Origin: Athripsodes cinereus
Taxonomy: Eukaryota; Arthropoda; Insecta; Trichoptera; Leptoceridae
NCBI GenBank assembly: GCA_947579605.1
Contig: OX388325.1
Location: forward strand, 4,211,572 to 4,275,571
DNA length: 64,000 bases
Direction of reading: 5' to 3'
The notes beneath the pieces were generated by a model that was given only the letters and a program-made list of their open reading frames with translations, was not told the DNA's origin and did not search any database. Within the stretch, counting starts at the first letter, position 1. Each line of letters starts with the position of its first letter. Shown in pieces: positions 53,801-62,409 of this stretch. The translations under genes and the position numbers were made by a program.

Positions 53801-53965
53801 ACTATTTTGAAGTAGGTGAGTCCACAGCCCTATTTGTGAGTATTCAAACTATGTTAGGCAAATAAAAACACGCTTATTGAACAAAAAGTCTCTGCACAAC
53901 AAAAAAATGCATTTTACTCAGAATATCAAAAACGACAGATGTCCGCCTTTGATATTACACTACTC
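50858..53965 (+). mobile_element. DNA transposon with 32-bp TIRs and ATTT duplication, encoding a DUF7869-type protein
   Basis: The left TIR (50858-50889) begins GAGTAGTGTAAGATCAAAGG and continues CGGACATCTGTC. The right TIR (53934-53965) is its complement with one mismatch. ATTT is duplicated at 50854-50857 and 53966-53969. The insertion splits LINE-R ORF2, and the empty site reads through. CAAANGYGGACAYCTG boxes recur inside both ends. It carries one two-exon gene. 4-bp duplications and GAG termini recall Sola-type transposons (from memory). Confidence 0.9.
51247..53412 (+). CDS. Two-exon DUF7869-type protein, candidate transposase (607 aa)
   Basis: Exon 1 is 51247-51341 (MEQNITPVNPESARKRKSQP, EKWKRNIAKKER). 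The intron 51342-51683 starts GTAAGA and ends in a T-run plus CAG. Exon 2 is 51684-53412, opening YSAKGLPKYPICGHRVGFQC. Joining keeps one frame (phase 2) and gives 607 codons. The basic N-terminus and Cys pairs suit DNA binding. The core has MSFDCQKNLNLPKVSDQIAY, SRQLHCYN, VRLVADGCAGQNKNVN and FPVTGHSFLPSDRVFGLIER, the signature of arthropod proteins annotated with DUF7869. Asp297, Asp380 and Asp425 (or Glu432) in these blocks could form an RNase H-like DD(D/E) site. DECSTCIEMG adds a CxxC. Its place between intact TIRs argues for a transposase; catalytic roles are inferred. Confidence 0.85.
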
Positions 53966-56822
53966 ATTTAGGTAAACTGTCGGCAAAAATGTCTGTATCA
54001 TTACCCACCAGATTACCCAGTCTGTGGATTCGAACCATAGGAGAGTAAAATGTGTAATTGTTCCTAGTGATGGGTTCTCGAAACAATACAGTCTGTCTGG
54101 TACTTCTGGTAGGTATGTTAAATTGAATAAGTTCAATCAATTCGGGAGAGTCTATTTCTCCTCTGAGAAGTTTATGAAGGAAGCAAAGATCAAAGACTTT
54201 TCTACGATTTTCTAAGCTGAGGAGTCCAAGCTCGTCCATCAAAGCCGGATAATCAATGCTCTCCACCGGTATTCCTAATTTATAATTAATCAGTCTCAAG
54301 AATTTTCTCTGTACTCTCTCTACACTATTGATGTGGATGTTATAATTTGGAGACCATATTACAGTATTATACTCCAATAATGGTCTCACAAGAGAAACAA
54401 AAAGTAGTCTATAAGACCGAATCAATCGGAGATCAGTCACCAGTCTGAAAACGAAACCTAAAGTCCTCATGGCCTTACCGACAATTTCCTCAATGTGTAA
54501 GTTGTAAGTCAGATCTTCAGAGAAGGTAATACCCAGATCTCTCAAATTTGAGACACACTCAAGTACAATACCATCAATGGTATAATTGTATGAAATCTTA
54601 GATCTGGTTTTATGGAATTGAATGACTTGACATTTGGCTATATTAAGGTAAAGTTTATTTTTCATACACCAGTCACTTAAATAATCAAGATTCTTTTGTA
54701 GGACCATACAGTCCTCAGTGCTTTTTATAGATTTGTACAGCTTCAAGTCATCAGCAAATAGTAATACCTCTATGTCTCTGAAAATCTGAACTATGTCATT
54801 TATAAAAACATTAAAAAGCATTGGTCCTAAGTGCGATCCCTGCGGAACACCACTATATGCATTTATCGCATCTGACACACAATTACCTATTCTAACCTTG
54901 AGAGTCCTTTCACTGAGGTAACTTTCTAACCATCGATATAAAACACCGTCGACTCCGTACCCACGTAGCTTACATAGTAGCATGTCATGTGACATCTTGT
55001 CAAAAGCTTTAGAGAAGTCAGTGTATACGGAATCGACTTGTCCTCTTGTTGCAAGAGTATTCATGATGAAATTTTGGTATATAAGTAAGTTACTTTGAGT
55101 AGACTTTTTAGGAATAAAACCATGTTGTGAATTACTAATTACATTGTTCATAGGCTGTTTAATCTTCCCAACAATTATAGACTCAAAAAGTTTAGGAATT
55201 GCGGACAAGATACATATGGGTCGGTAATTTATAACCTGACTATTGTCACCCTTTTTAAGTATTGGACTTATAAAACCGTTCTTCCAGACACCTGGAAAGA
55301 TACCTGATTCCAATGAAGCAGAAAACAGAATATGCAAATGCTTGGCAATGACATCAATGCAGTTTTTGATAAAAACGTTAGGAATACCATCAGGTCCTGC
55401 CGTTTTTGAAGCATCCAATGCAAGAATCGCACTTTTTACTTCGTCAAGAGAAATTGTTATGCAGGGCAGATCGATAATCCTATTAGAGGAAAAATCAGGC
55501 TCAGTATGTGTGTGAGTAGATGGAGCATCGTAAACACTCTGAAAATAAGATGCAAACAAATTGGCCGCACCCTGAGCAGATTCAGAGTGCTGATTGTCGT
55601 AAAACACTTTTGAAGGTATATCAACCTGATCTTCCCTCATTTGATTGACAAACCTCCACAGATCTCTAGATTCCCCAGGCAATTTGTTTTCAATAGTTTC
55701 AATATGTTGGGAGTAACACTTTTTCGCCAATTCAGAACACTGACTGCGTAGACCAGAAAAATAATTGTAGTCATCCATATCCAAAGTTTCTTTGTATTTT
55801 TTATGTGCTAGTTTCTTTTTTATGACTAGGTGTTTAAGTTCTGCGTTAAACCACTTTGGGTACTGTGATGTTTTAACACATATTTCCGGGATATAGGCGT
55901 CAATGCAAGTTTGTAGTCTAGAGTAATAAAGCTCAACAGCAGTGTTTAGATCGGCAATGTTCGATAAAAAAGCGAAATCCATATTTTCTAAACAATTATT
56001 TATAAGTGGGTAATCTGCTCCATGGAAATTTCTCTTTAGGATCATTTTGTTGTCTGTATTTTGCACATGTGAATAAACGGCAATATCAAGGGGAGGATGG
56101 TAAACGTCAGCTGGTAGGAGAACTGAGGAAGACCTGCTGACAACTGTTGCATTAGGGTCTGAGGTAAAAACAAGATCTAGTGTTCTACCAAGACTATTAG
56201 TAACATTATTTAATTGCAATAGTCCGAAAAAGTTTGCTAGATCAACAATTTCAGAAGCTTTTTCGTTGTTAGTGTTATTGGCAATTTGCAACACAGTAGG
56301 ACAATGATCATTATCAGCTCTGTCCACGGTCTTCCATTCACATTCAGGTAGATTATAGTCACCAGTTAAAATAAGTTTATGCTTTTGGTATTTAGATCGC
56401 AATATCTCTACCTCCTCACAATAATTTCGGTAATGTAAAATATCTGCTCCCGGTGGGAAATACACACATCCAAAAATAACGGATTCAAATGAAAGTTTCA
56501 CCAATACGAACACCTGCTCAAGGTTTCCGTGTTTGGTTACCAACCTTCTGCTAGATAAAGATTTAGATACAGCTATTAGTACACCACCACCCCTCGATTT
56601 ATCGCTAGTAAGCAGATTTCTGTCACATCTATAAACATTATAGTTGCTGGAGAAACCAATTTCAGAGTTACCAATACAAGGGCCCAGCCAGGTCTCTGTT
56701 AGTAAAATAATTTCATAAGTGAAATGAGGAAGAGACAGGCGAAGTTCATGCAATTTAGTGTTTATGCCCCGTACGTTTTGTAGGTAGCATAGGAGTTTTT
56801 TGAATTTTTGTTGTTCACAATT
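53964..56822 (-). CDS. LINE-R ORF2: endonuclease/reverse transcriptase, 3' end displaced by insertion
   Basis: Open from 56822 to a stop created in the transposon TIR at 53964. Numbering from the Leu codon at 56753: EN motifs LTETWL (18-23), RGGGVLIAVS (54-63), LTGDYNLP (129-136), TLDLVFTSDP (191-200); RT motifs TAGPDGIPN (451), NYRPICILSAIPKLFE (509), TDFSKAFDKMSHD (578), SGVPQGSHLGPMLFNVFIND (634), FADDLKLY (666). The first AUG is at residue 237 (56045), after the endonuclease, so AUG initiation cannot make a full enzyme. It overlaps ORF1 in the -1 frame. Beyond the transposon the frame continues at 50853-50819 (KHDVINYFNV, stop). It nicks DNA and reverse transcribes its own RNA in the nucleus (family knowledge). 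Confidence 0.9.
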   Translation of the reverse strand, partial: NCEQQKFKKLLCYLQNVRGINTKLHELRLSLPHFTYEIILLTETWLGPCIGNSEIGFSSNYNVYRCDRNLLTSDKSRGGGVLIAVSKSLSSRRLVTKHGNLEQVFVLVKLSFESVIFGCVYFPPGADILHYRNYCEEVEILRSKYQKHKLILTGDYNLPECEWKTVDRADNDHCPTVLQIANNTNNEKASEIVDLANFFGLLQLNNVTNSLGRTLDLVFTSDPNATVVSRSSSVLLPADVYHPPLDIAVYSHVQNTDNKMILKRNFHGADYPLINNCLENMDFAFLSNIADLNTAVELYYSRLQTCIDAYIPEICVKTSQYPKWFNAELKHLVIKKKLAHKKYKETLDMDDYNYFSGLRSQCSELAKKCYSQHIETIENKLPGESRDLWRFVNQMREDQVDIPSKVFYDNQHSESAQGAANLFASYFQSVYDAPSTHTHTEPDFSSNRIIDLPCITISLDEVKSAILALDASKTAGPDGIPNVFIKNCIDVIAKHLHILFSASLESGIFPGVWKNGFISPILKKGDNSQVINYRPICILSAIPKLFESIIVGKIKQPMNNVISNSQHGFIPKKSTQSNLLIYQNFIMNTLATRGQVDSVYTDFSKAFDKMSHDMLLCKLRGYGVDGVLYRWLESYLSERTLKVRIGNCVSDAINAYSGVPQGSHLGPMLFNVFINDIVQIFRDIEVLLFADDLKLYKSIKSTEDCMVLQKNLDYLSDWCMKNKLYLNIAKCQVIQFHKTRSKISYNYTIDGIVLECVSNLRDLGITFSEDLTYNLHIEEIVGKAMRTLGFVFRLVTDLRLIRSYRLLFVSLVRPLLEYNTVIWSPNYNIHINSVERVQRKFLRLINYKLGIPVESIDYPALMDELGLLSLENRRKVFDLCFLHKLLRGEIDSPELIELIQFNIPTRSTRQTVLFREPITRNNYTFYSPMVRIHRLGNLVGNDTDIFADSLPK

Positions 56823-57691
56823 TTAGGACTACCTGCAATAAACTTAATAACCAAATTTTTTTCGCCATTCTGTACCCTTGTATTTAGTTCCTCTTTCAAC
56901 CTGATATATTGGTTTCTTTGGATAACTGTCTGATCCTTATACAATCTAATATTTTTAGACAAATTCATTTTATTTTTAAGAATCTCGACAACTTGTTTAT
57001 GGTTTTTAAGCACAACTTTAATTGGTCTTGGTCTATTATTACACATTTTACCCAATCTAAAACACTTTAATTCGGAACTTGATATTGATTGATCAGCATG
57101 TTTTAGCAAGTTGTACACCTTCATCTTGTCGTCCTTGATAATTTCATCGCGCTCTGTCAGTAAACTTTCTTCCATATTACAGACAATAATATTGTTCTTT
57201 CTTCTATTTCTCTCCTCGATTTCAGTTGCTATTGAATCCATTTCAGTGACGTCATTAGTTTTACTACTCTCCAATCTATGAACTTTATTTTCTAAATTGT
57301 TTACTCTTTCTTTTAGAAGTAGGTTCTCAGCCATTAAATCATCAATGAAACATAGTTTAGATGTTAACTCGTTCATTTTAGAGATGAGATTTTCATTCTG
57401 AGATACCATTTGTTCTTTAACGTCGTTCATACTATGGTGCAGGCTACTTAGGTATTCTCTTAAAGTATCGTCAATGGTGATGACGTCATCCATAGCAAGT
57501 TTCACTTTATCCATGCTTTGCCTCGCTTTAATATCGCTAGATGGCAGTGATGATTTTCTAACAAATGTATTACTAGATAAAGCACCAAGAGGTACCTCCC
57601 GCTTATTCAATTTTGCAGTAGATGTCGCTGGGGAATTATTTTTATTAATATTTTTTCTTGCTCTGGTTCTGATCTTGGATTCAACTTCCAT
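56762..57691 (-). CDS. LINE-R ORF1: nucleic-acid-binding protein, 309 aa
   Basis: From the ATG at 57691 to TAA at 56764-56762. The basic, disordered N-terminus (RTRARKNINK) is followed by a coiled coil at about 95-150 (MNDVKEQMVSQNENLISKMN, ENLLLKERVNNLENKVHRLE). A C-terminal domain (about 165-295) contains RRKNNIIVCNMEES, ELKCFRLGKMCNNRPRPIKV and KDQTVIQRNQYIRLKEELNT. This layout matches ORF1 of CR1/Jockey-group LINEs with an esterase-free, RRM-like end; no CCHC knuckle is seen. It presumably coats the element RNA. The frame leads into ORF2 through the slippery site 34 nt before its stop. Intact, no stops. Confidence 0.85.
   Translation of the reverse strand: MEVESKIRTRARKNINKNNSPATSTAKLNKREVPLGALSSNTFVRKSSLPSSDIKARQSMDKVKLAMDDVITIDDTLREYLSSLHHSMNDVKEQMVSQNENLISKMNELTSKLCFIDDLMAENLLLKERVNNLENKVHRLESSKTNDVTEMDSIATEIEERNRRKNNIIVCNMEESLLTERDEIIKDDKMKVYNLLKHADQSISSSELKCFRLGKMCNNRPRPIKVVLKNHKQVVEILKNKMNLSKNIRLYKDQTVIQRNQYIRLKEELNTRVQNGEKNLVIKFIAGSPKIVNNKNSKNSYATYKTYGA
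56795..56801 (-). promoter_or_regulatory. Predicted -1 ribosomal frameshift site A_AAA_AAC
   Basis: In ORF1 phase the codons are TCA AAA AAC TCC. The heptamer A AAA AAC fits X XXY YYZ, and slipping back one base continues into CTC CTA TGC TAC CTA, the ORF2 frame, which is open from 56822. A weak stem (TATGC ... GCATA, with inner CC-TAC/GTA-GG pairs) starts 3 nt downstream, closer than the usual 5-9 nt. Confidence 0.7.
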
Positions 57692-57739
57692 TGTACCGAT
57701 TTGTATAGTATGAAATATCTTGAAAAAAAAAAATCACCC

Positions 57740-57855
57740 AGCTGAAGTGATCACTGCTGGGCTCGAACTCACGCCGCCGAAACAGACTATGTACCTACGT
57801 GTGGCTGCCGCCTTAGACAACTCAGCTACGGTCGCTTGCGGCTCGGGTGAAATAT
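57740..57855 (-). repeat. tRNA-like (Pol III-type) sequence upstream of LINE-R
   Basis: The minus strand reads ACCGTAGCTGAGTTGTCTAA, GGCGGCAG (A-box form), then GGCGTGAGTTCGAGCCCAGC (B box), and a T11 run at 57731-57721, a Pol III terminator form. It ends directly before the LINE 5' UTR. More likely a SINE head or a chance neighbour than a working tRNA gene. Confidence 0.55.
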
Positions 57856-58204
57856 ATCAGTATATAACTTGCAATACCACAGCAAAAAATGTACAGTTAC
57901 CCACACGATATATCTTTGGTATTATTGATGTAGGCTCTTCAATATAATTATTTGAAAATAATAATATGTGATTTCGTACCTTTTATGTGTGGTATGTTTG
58001 TAGTAATAAATTCAGAAGATGCGCACTGTTTTGTTTGTCAGTTTTACAAATTTTAATCACTTTTTATTCAGTTATAACACAATAAATAATAATTTCTGTA
58101 GGAGCGAAAAAAATACGTCTGTCAAAATTAGTGTTGTGAAGAGGAATCTTTTAATTGTTGATTAATTGTCATTTTTTCATTAATTGGTTATTTATTAATT
58201 TACG

Positions 58205-58390
58205 ATTGCGATTTTTTTTTAAAAGACATATCTGGGTTTTTGTTATAAATCCAAATAGGTACAACCTTATACACCTTTCGCAGTAAGCTAAAAGCATGTG
58301 TCGTGAAAGGGGAGTTTGCCGGCACCTGGGATCGAACCACGGACCTCATATTGACTAGGTCGAGACTACCTCCAGGCTACCTATGAACTA
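58205..58390 (-). repeat. SINE-A
   Basis: The reverse complement runs from TAGGTAGCCTGGAGGTAGTC and B box GTGGTTCGATCCCAGG through GCCGGCAAACTCCCCTTTCA to GGATTTATAACAAAAACCC and an A-run. Confidence 0.85.
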
Positions 58391-58429
58391 TTTGTTAGAT
58401 ATATTATATTGATCATTTGTTAATTAGGT

Positions 58430-58795
58430 AGGTATATATAGAGTGCCTAGAATGTATACTGTTCTCGGACAGAAAGATAGTTCATATATAGCTCCTAGGG
58501 TATTCAATAGTCTACCAAGAACTGTCAAAGATTGTGTCACGCTAGGGAAATTTAAAAGAGAGGTGTGTATGTGCATTATAAATGATTTGAATGAAGAAGA
58601 AATGGAAGAGATTTTGTTTAGGAGGCTTGTGTGAGAAATGAAGGATTTTGGAGTGAATGGAGAATTTCGTAAATGGCGGGGTTGCTTGTAGATGGAAACG
58701 GTCTCAACACAGTATCAAAGATCCTAGTGAGACTGTTAAGTGTTCATGCTGGTAATAATTGAAATATCTAGATGTTTATATGTAAGTGTGTTGTA
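58430..58795 (+). pseudogene. LINE reverse transcriptase C-terminus
   Basis: RMYTVLGQKDSSYIAPRVFN, SLPRTVKDCVTLGKFKREVC, MCIINDLN, then stop at 58634. The pattern xxAPRxFNxLPxxVKxxxSLxxFKxxV is the end of Jockey-group polymerases. Only about 60 codons plus 3' UTR remain. Confidence 0.6.
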
Positions 58796-58799
58796 ATTT

Positions 58800-59040
58800 G
58801 TAATATATTATTATAATATTATTTTTTTATATTTATTTATTTTATTCTTCACTGTATATTGGTTACAATATTACATAATGAAATAGTGTCATAAAAATAA
58901 CAATTATAAATTCAATGTACAGAGGGCGAGTTTATCGCTAAAATGCGATGTCTTCCAACTAACCCGCAGCACGCCTCGATAAAGGGCAACCTAGTGAGGC
59001 TGTTGCAACTTAATTGAAGCCATATTGGTGATACATTAAC
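58800..59040 (-). repeat. LINE 3' tail with GCGAT hairpin
   Basis: The reverse complement contains TTAGTTGGAAGACATCGCAT, TTTAGCGATAAACTCGCCCT, as in the tails at 12.1, 12.4 and 31.3 kb, and ends in TAAATAAATATA-rich sequence. Confidence 0.55.
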
Positions 59041-59044
59041 ATAA

Positions 59045-59305
59045 CATAACAAACATGCATAGAAAAATTCATATAGATTGAGCTAGTCCCAAGCTAAGAT
59101 GCGAATCTTGTATTATGGGTACCAACACGACGATACACATATAAACAATGTACTTAATACATAATATAAATTTAACATCTAGACCCAGGACATATCGAAA
59201 AAGGTCATTCTTCATTTTGCCCTGGCCGGGAATCGAACCAGGAACCTCGTGACTCAAAGGTAAGAGCGTTACCTCCACGCCACACCGGCCACCTAATTAT
59301 CTCAG
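59045..59305 (-). repeat. SINE-B, tRNA-derived
   Basis: The reverse complement starts GGTGGCCGGTGTGGCGTGGA, GGTAACGCTCTTACC (A-box half), then GAGGTTCCTGGTTCGATTCC, CGGCCAGGGCAAAATG (B box). The tail CTTGGGACTAGCTCAATC also occurs at 26105-26125 (plus). Confidence 0.7.
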
Positions 59306-59699
59306 TTATATTTTTATTATTCTTTTTCTTCTTTTTGTCGGTCAGCAAGCGATAAATAACAAAAACACCAAATCCACATCTACACTCCCATTCCCTCCCA
59401 GAAAGCAACGACCTCTCTTGCAGCTCCCACTAGGTGAGTTTGCCTCACGAATTCTCTCATTGATACTGTCTGGGAGCCATAGGGCATGTCAGGAGGTATC
59501 CAGTGTTTTGATTATTATTTTTATTATTGATTGAATAAAGTATTTAAGGTTTTAATTTCAATATTATCAAAAGGTCTTTCTAGCTTATGGGCCCTTATTT
59601 TACAACACTCTCAATATGTCTACAATCGATAACATAATGATAATTTGAAGGTTGTCGTATTTTGTATCGAATTACAGCCGAAGGTACATCGTTCAGCAC

Positions 59700-59797
59700 T
59701 TTGCCAATAATATAATTTGTAAGTACATAATGTGTACTTACTTATAAATTTGTAAGTACATAATGTGTACTTACTTATAAATTATTGGCAATACTAT
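59700..59797. repeat. Palindromic tandem repeat
   Basis: TTGTAAGTACATAATGTGTA, CTTACTTATAAAT occurs twice in tandem. The pair is enclosed by GCCAATAATATAATT and AATTATTGGC, so the block folds on itself. Confidence 0.8.
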
Positions 59798-59854
59798 TAC
59801 CTGCCTACTGTATAGAAGTAGGTACAGGGTTTTTATGATTGTCTTTATATATTC

Positions 59855-60245
59855 TGAGAGGTCGCGTAGGTAACAGTGATATACGAAAGGAATGTGGAAT
59901 GATAGTTGGTGTAATTGCAAAAAACTATGTAAATAAATTAAGATGGTTTGGGCAAGTGGAAAGAATAAATGAGGACAGAATGACTAATAAAAATATATAT
60001 TTGGATGAGAGGAATGGTGCTCGGAGACGTGGACGTCCGAGGATTAAATGACAAGATCGTTTAAATCAAATCCTACAGGACGGTCACGTGTTGAGCACAG
60101 TATTGAACAGAGGGATAGCATGCATGGGGAATTGTATGACAGAGACGGAAGCGAAAGATGTATGCAAGGATAGAAGGAAGTGGCGCTCGATCCTTTCTGC
60201 CTACCCCGTGAGGGAAGCGGCGTGATGGTATGTATGTATGTATAT
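59855..60245 (+). pseudogene. RTE-1 LINE 3' fragment
   Basis: RVGNSDIRKECGMIVGVIAK, NKLRWFGQVERINEDRMTNK, DERNGARRRGRPRIK then a stop (TGG to TGA), and remnants of HVLSTVLNRG, ACMGNCMTETEAKDVCKDRR, KWRSILSAYPVREAA. It ends in GTATGTATGTATAT. Several frame lesions. Confidence 0.8.
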
Positions 60246-60324
60246 TAAAACTCATTCATTCGTAGATATATTGGTATGTACGAAAGAAGGACAGCCAGCG
60301 GGCAAACTGCATAAATTAATCACC

Positions 60325-60510
60325 ATCATCGCTCTCAATGCTTCTCTCGGGAGCACAGGGTAGAAACCAGCCTCCTCCATTCAGAGCGTCTCTGTGTGCC
60401 AATCGCGTCACCTCTTCAACGCTCTGATGTTGTTGTCATAGGAACGGTGTGTTGTGAAAGAGGGACGCCCGGGCTGATGGAACTCTTGCGGACGGAAGAA
60501 CAGTGTTCTG
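60325..60510 (+). repeat. Repeat shared with 45330-45560
   Basis: CTCTCGGGAGCACAGGGTAG, AAACCAGCCTCCTCCATTCA, GTTGTCATAGGAACGGTGTG and CTTGCGGACGGAAGAACAGT. In both places it lies next to an RTE-1 fragment. Confidence 0.6.
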
Positions 60511-60539
60511 AGAATGCATAAAATAACCATGTACATAAT

Positions 60540-61083
60540 AAAAGTTATGACGTTTATCTATACACCGATGTCAGTATATTCTAGTTTGGTACTACCTGGT
60601 CTGAAAGACTGGTTTTCCATGATGGCGGATTGGTGGATTCCAGAAAAAATGATATCAGTTTGTGGCTTATCACATATGCAATTTTACCAGACATCTAATG
60701 GTATTTCAATACTACAGAGACAGTTTTTTATACCAAACCCTGGGATGCGAAAATTTCGAATGAAATTGGCGCGTAAACTCAGTGTGGATTCAGCCTGAGT
60801 ACTGGACAACACAATTTTTCTTACTGGGCATGGAGCATTCGATGCGCGTCTTTATCAGTTTGGGATAAAATCATCCCCTTCATGTCATTTTTGTAATTCT
60901 GAATCCCAAACGTCGGAATATATTTTGTGGGATTGTTCCCACACCGATATCAGTAGGAAAAGAAAGGAGATGCTCGTTGTTGTTCGTGGTCCATCCTCTG
61001 GACCTGTAAGACATGCAGACTTGGTGGCCACAAGGAAAAACTTTTCTCCAGCAAAAACTTCTGTAGTTTCTTTGGTAGCCTAA
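60540..61083 (+). pseudogene. LINE C-terminal domain (R1/RNase H-type LINE end)
   Basis: The frame at 60802-61083 reads LDNTIFLTGHGAFDARLYQF, GIKSSPSCHFCNSESQTSEY, ILWDCSHTDISRKRKEML, ending in VVSLVA, stop. GHGxFxxxLxxFxIxxSPxCxxCxxxExxxHxLxxC is the zinc-binding C-terminus of R1/LOA/Jockey-type LINEs that follows RNase H. The upstream 60580-60798 frame (LKDWFSMMADWWIPEKMISV) may be part of the same copy but is not recognised. Confidence 0.65.
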
Positions 61084-61284
61084 TATACCCTTCAAGTAAC
61101 TGACGATACTGCATGGATAGGAAGGCATTCTCTCATTTCTTCCCTTCCCTTTTTGTACCAACATTTTTGGTGTGTAGCCACTAAATCTAGAGTGCTCCCT
61201 CGGGTCAGCATTTCTCGCGTGCATGTGTGTGTCGTTATGGAGAAACATATCTCCAGGTACGGCACGAAGTATGTGGCGGGCGTT

Positions 61285-61395
61285 GCCCTTTTGAAAAAAA
61301 AAATTCGAATGAAACTTCAGGACTCGAACCCAGGGCCTCGATGATGCAAGTCGAATGCGATAGCCGTTGCACTACGTGGTCGGAGTCAGAATGGG
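61285..61395 (-). repeat. SINE-C, tRNA-derived
   Basis: The reverse complement reads CTCCGACCACGTAGTGCAAC, GGCTATCGCATTCGA (A-box half), CTTGCATCATCGAGGCCCTG, GGTTCGAGTCCTGAAG (B box), then an A/T-rich end. No acceptor-stem pairing, so not a functional tRNA. Confidence 0.6.
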
Positions 61396-61439
61396 TGGCA
61401 TACCTAATCTCTGTAGAGTTGAAAAATTAAAAAAATTGT

Positions 61440-61980
61440 CTAAGGGATGCTTTAGAAGTAGGTACCTGAAATAAATACAGTTTTAGAATGCAGGAAAACT
61501 TGCATACAAAAACGTGAAAGACTTTTTCTATTCCATGTATTTTACACTAGAGATAAAAAGTTATGGATGTATGTAGAGCTAAATTTTATATTCACAAATT
61601 AAGAAGCTTTTAATTTTCATGAAAGAATAAAAAAATTCCAGAACAAGAAAATAGTTTTCAATCTAAGAATACAAACTGTTAGAGGAAAATTAAAATTATC
61701 AATCGTAAAATCAATCTTCATCAAAGAAATTTAAGTTCTCAATCTTATTGAAGAGAATTGATTTTCTGAATTCAAGGAAATATTCTTAATTCAAGACAAT
61801 ATTCTTTTGAATTATTTCAGACAATTCAAATTCTTTGATTCAATGAATAAAATCGATCTATTTTTTTCTATATGTGACATAATAATTTGGTTGGGGATGC
61901 GGTGAAATATATGACTGCTTTCTTGAAAGGAGCGTTTCAAATTGATTTACAAGCAAATAGTGAGTTTTTTTATAATTAAA
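61440..61980. other. No gene seen
   Basis: AT-rich with AATTCAAGGAA/GAATTCAAG-type short inverted words at 61750-61850; unassigned. Confidence 0.5.
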
Positions 61981-61984
61981 TAGA

Positions 61985-62140
61985 TTTTACAAAGATCAAT
62001 TTTTCTAAATACAGTTAATTTTCCACTCTTTTTTTTAGAAGAACTCGAGCGCTTTCGTCCAAAGCTCTGTTTGACATTATCAAGAGGACTGATTTGAAAA
62101 AAACATAAATTTAAGTTAAGGAGGAATAGGAGGGGGTGGG
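61985..62140 (-). repeat. Dispersed repeat (GACGAAAGCGCTCGA family)
   Basis: The reverse complement reads CCTCCTATTCCTCCTTAACT, GTCCTCTTGATAATGTCAAA, GGACGAAAGCGCTCGAGTTC, AAAATTAACTGTATTTAG. It matches 16030-16205. Confidence 0.65.
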
Positions 62141-62159
62141 ATAGTAGTGGAAGGAGTGG

Positions 62160-62402
62160 GTGTGGCTAAGGGCTTTCTTCTTCTTCTATGAGTGCCATAT
62201 CAGGTCCTCCTGACGTTGGCGATCACTCTGGAGAATGCTTCCCTGTCTCGTGCTGTGCGGACCAGCTCTCCCATCCGTGTTATTCCGGTCCATTGCCGTA
62301 TATTCCGCAGCCAAGACATCTGCCTCCTTCCCACTCCTCGACGTCCCTCAATCTTGCCTTCTATTATCAATTGCAGAAGCCTATACTTATCGCCTCGCTA
62401 AG
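62160..62402 (-). pseudogene. RTE-2 LINE 3' fragment
   Basis: Antisense of the three plus-strand ORFs here. The minus strand encodes RGDKYRLLQLIIEGKIEGR, RRGVGRRQMSWLRNIRQWTG, ITRMGELVRTARDREAFSRV, IANVRRT and a GAAGAAGAAGAAAG tail. It is almost identical to the end of the 17.6 kb copy. Confidence 0.85.
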
Positions 62403-62409
62403 GGCTTTA

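Larger units (their letters stand above)
50286..57720 (-). mobile_element. LINE-R, near-complete non-LTR retrotransposon, split by a DNA transposon
   Basis: Order on the minus strand: short 5' UTR, ORF1, overlapping ORF2, 3' UTR (50818-50345) and tail CATGTAAAAGGCTCACGCCG, TGGATTGTGAAATAAATAAA with (TAAA)n to 50286. Removing the 3108-bp insertion and one ATTT leaves about 4.3 kb. Both ORFs are open. Belongs to the Jockey/CR1 group (EN and RT, no RNase H); the exact clade is not resolved. Similar tails are at 12.2, 16.9 and 27.4 kb. Confidence 0.85.

Noticed and set aside
57740..57855. Functional tRNA gene
   Set aside because: A and B boxes are present but no acceptor-stem pairing was found; same verdict for 59215-59300 and 61315-61390.
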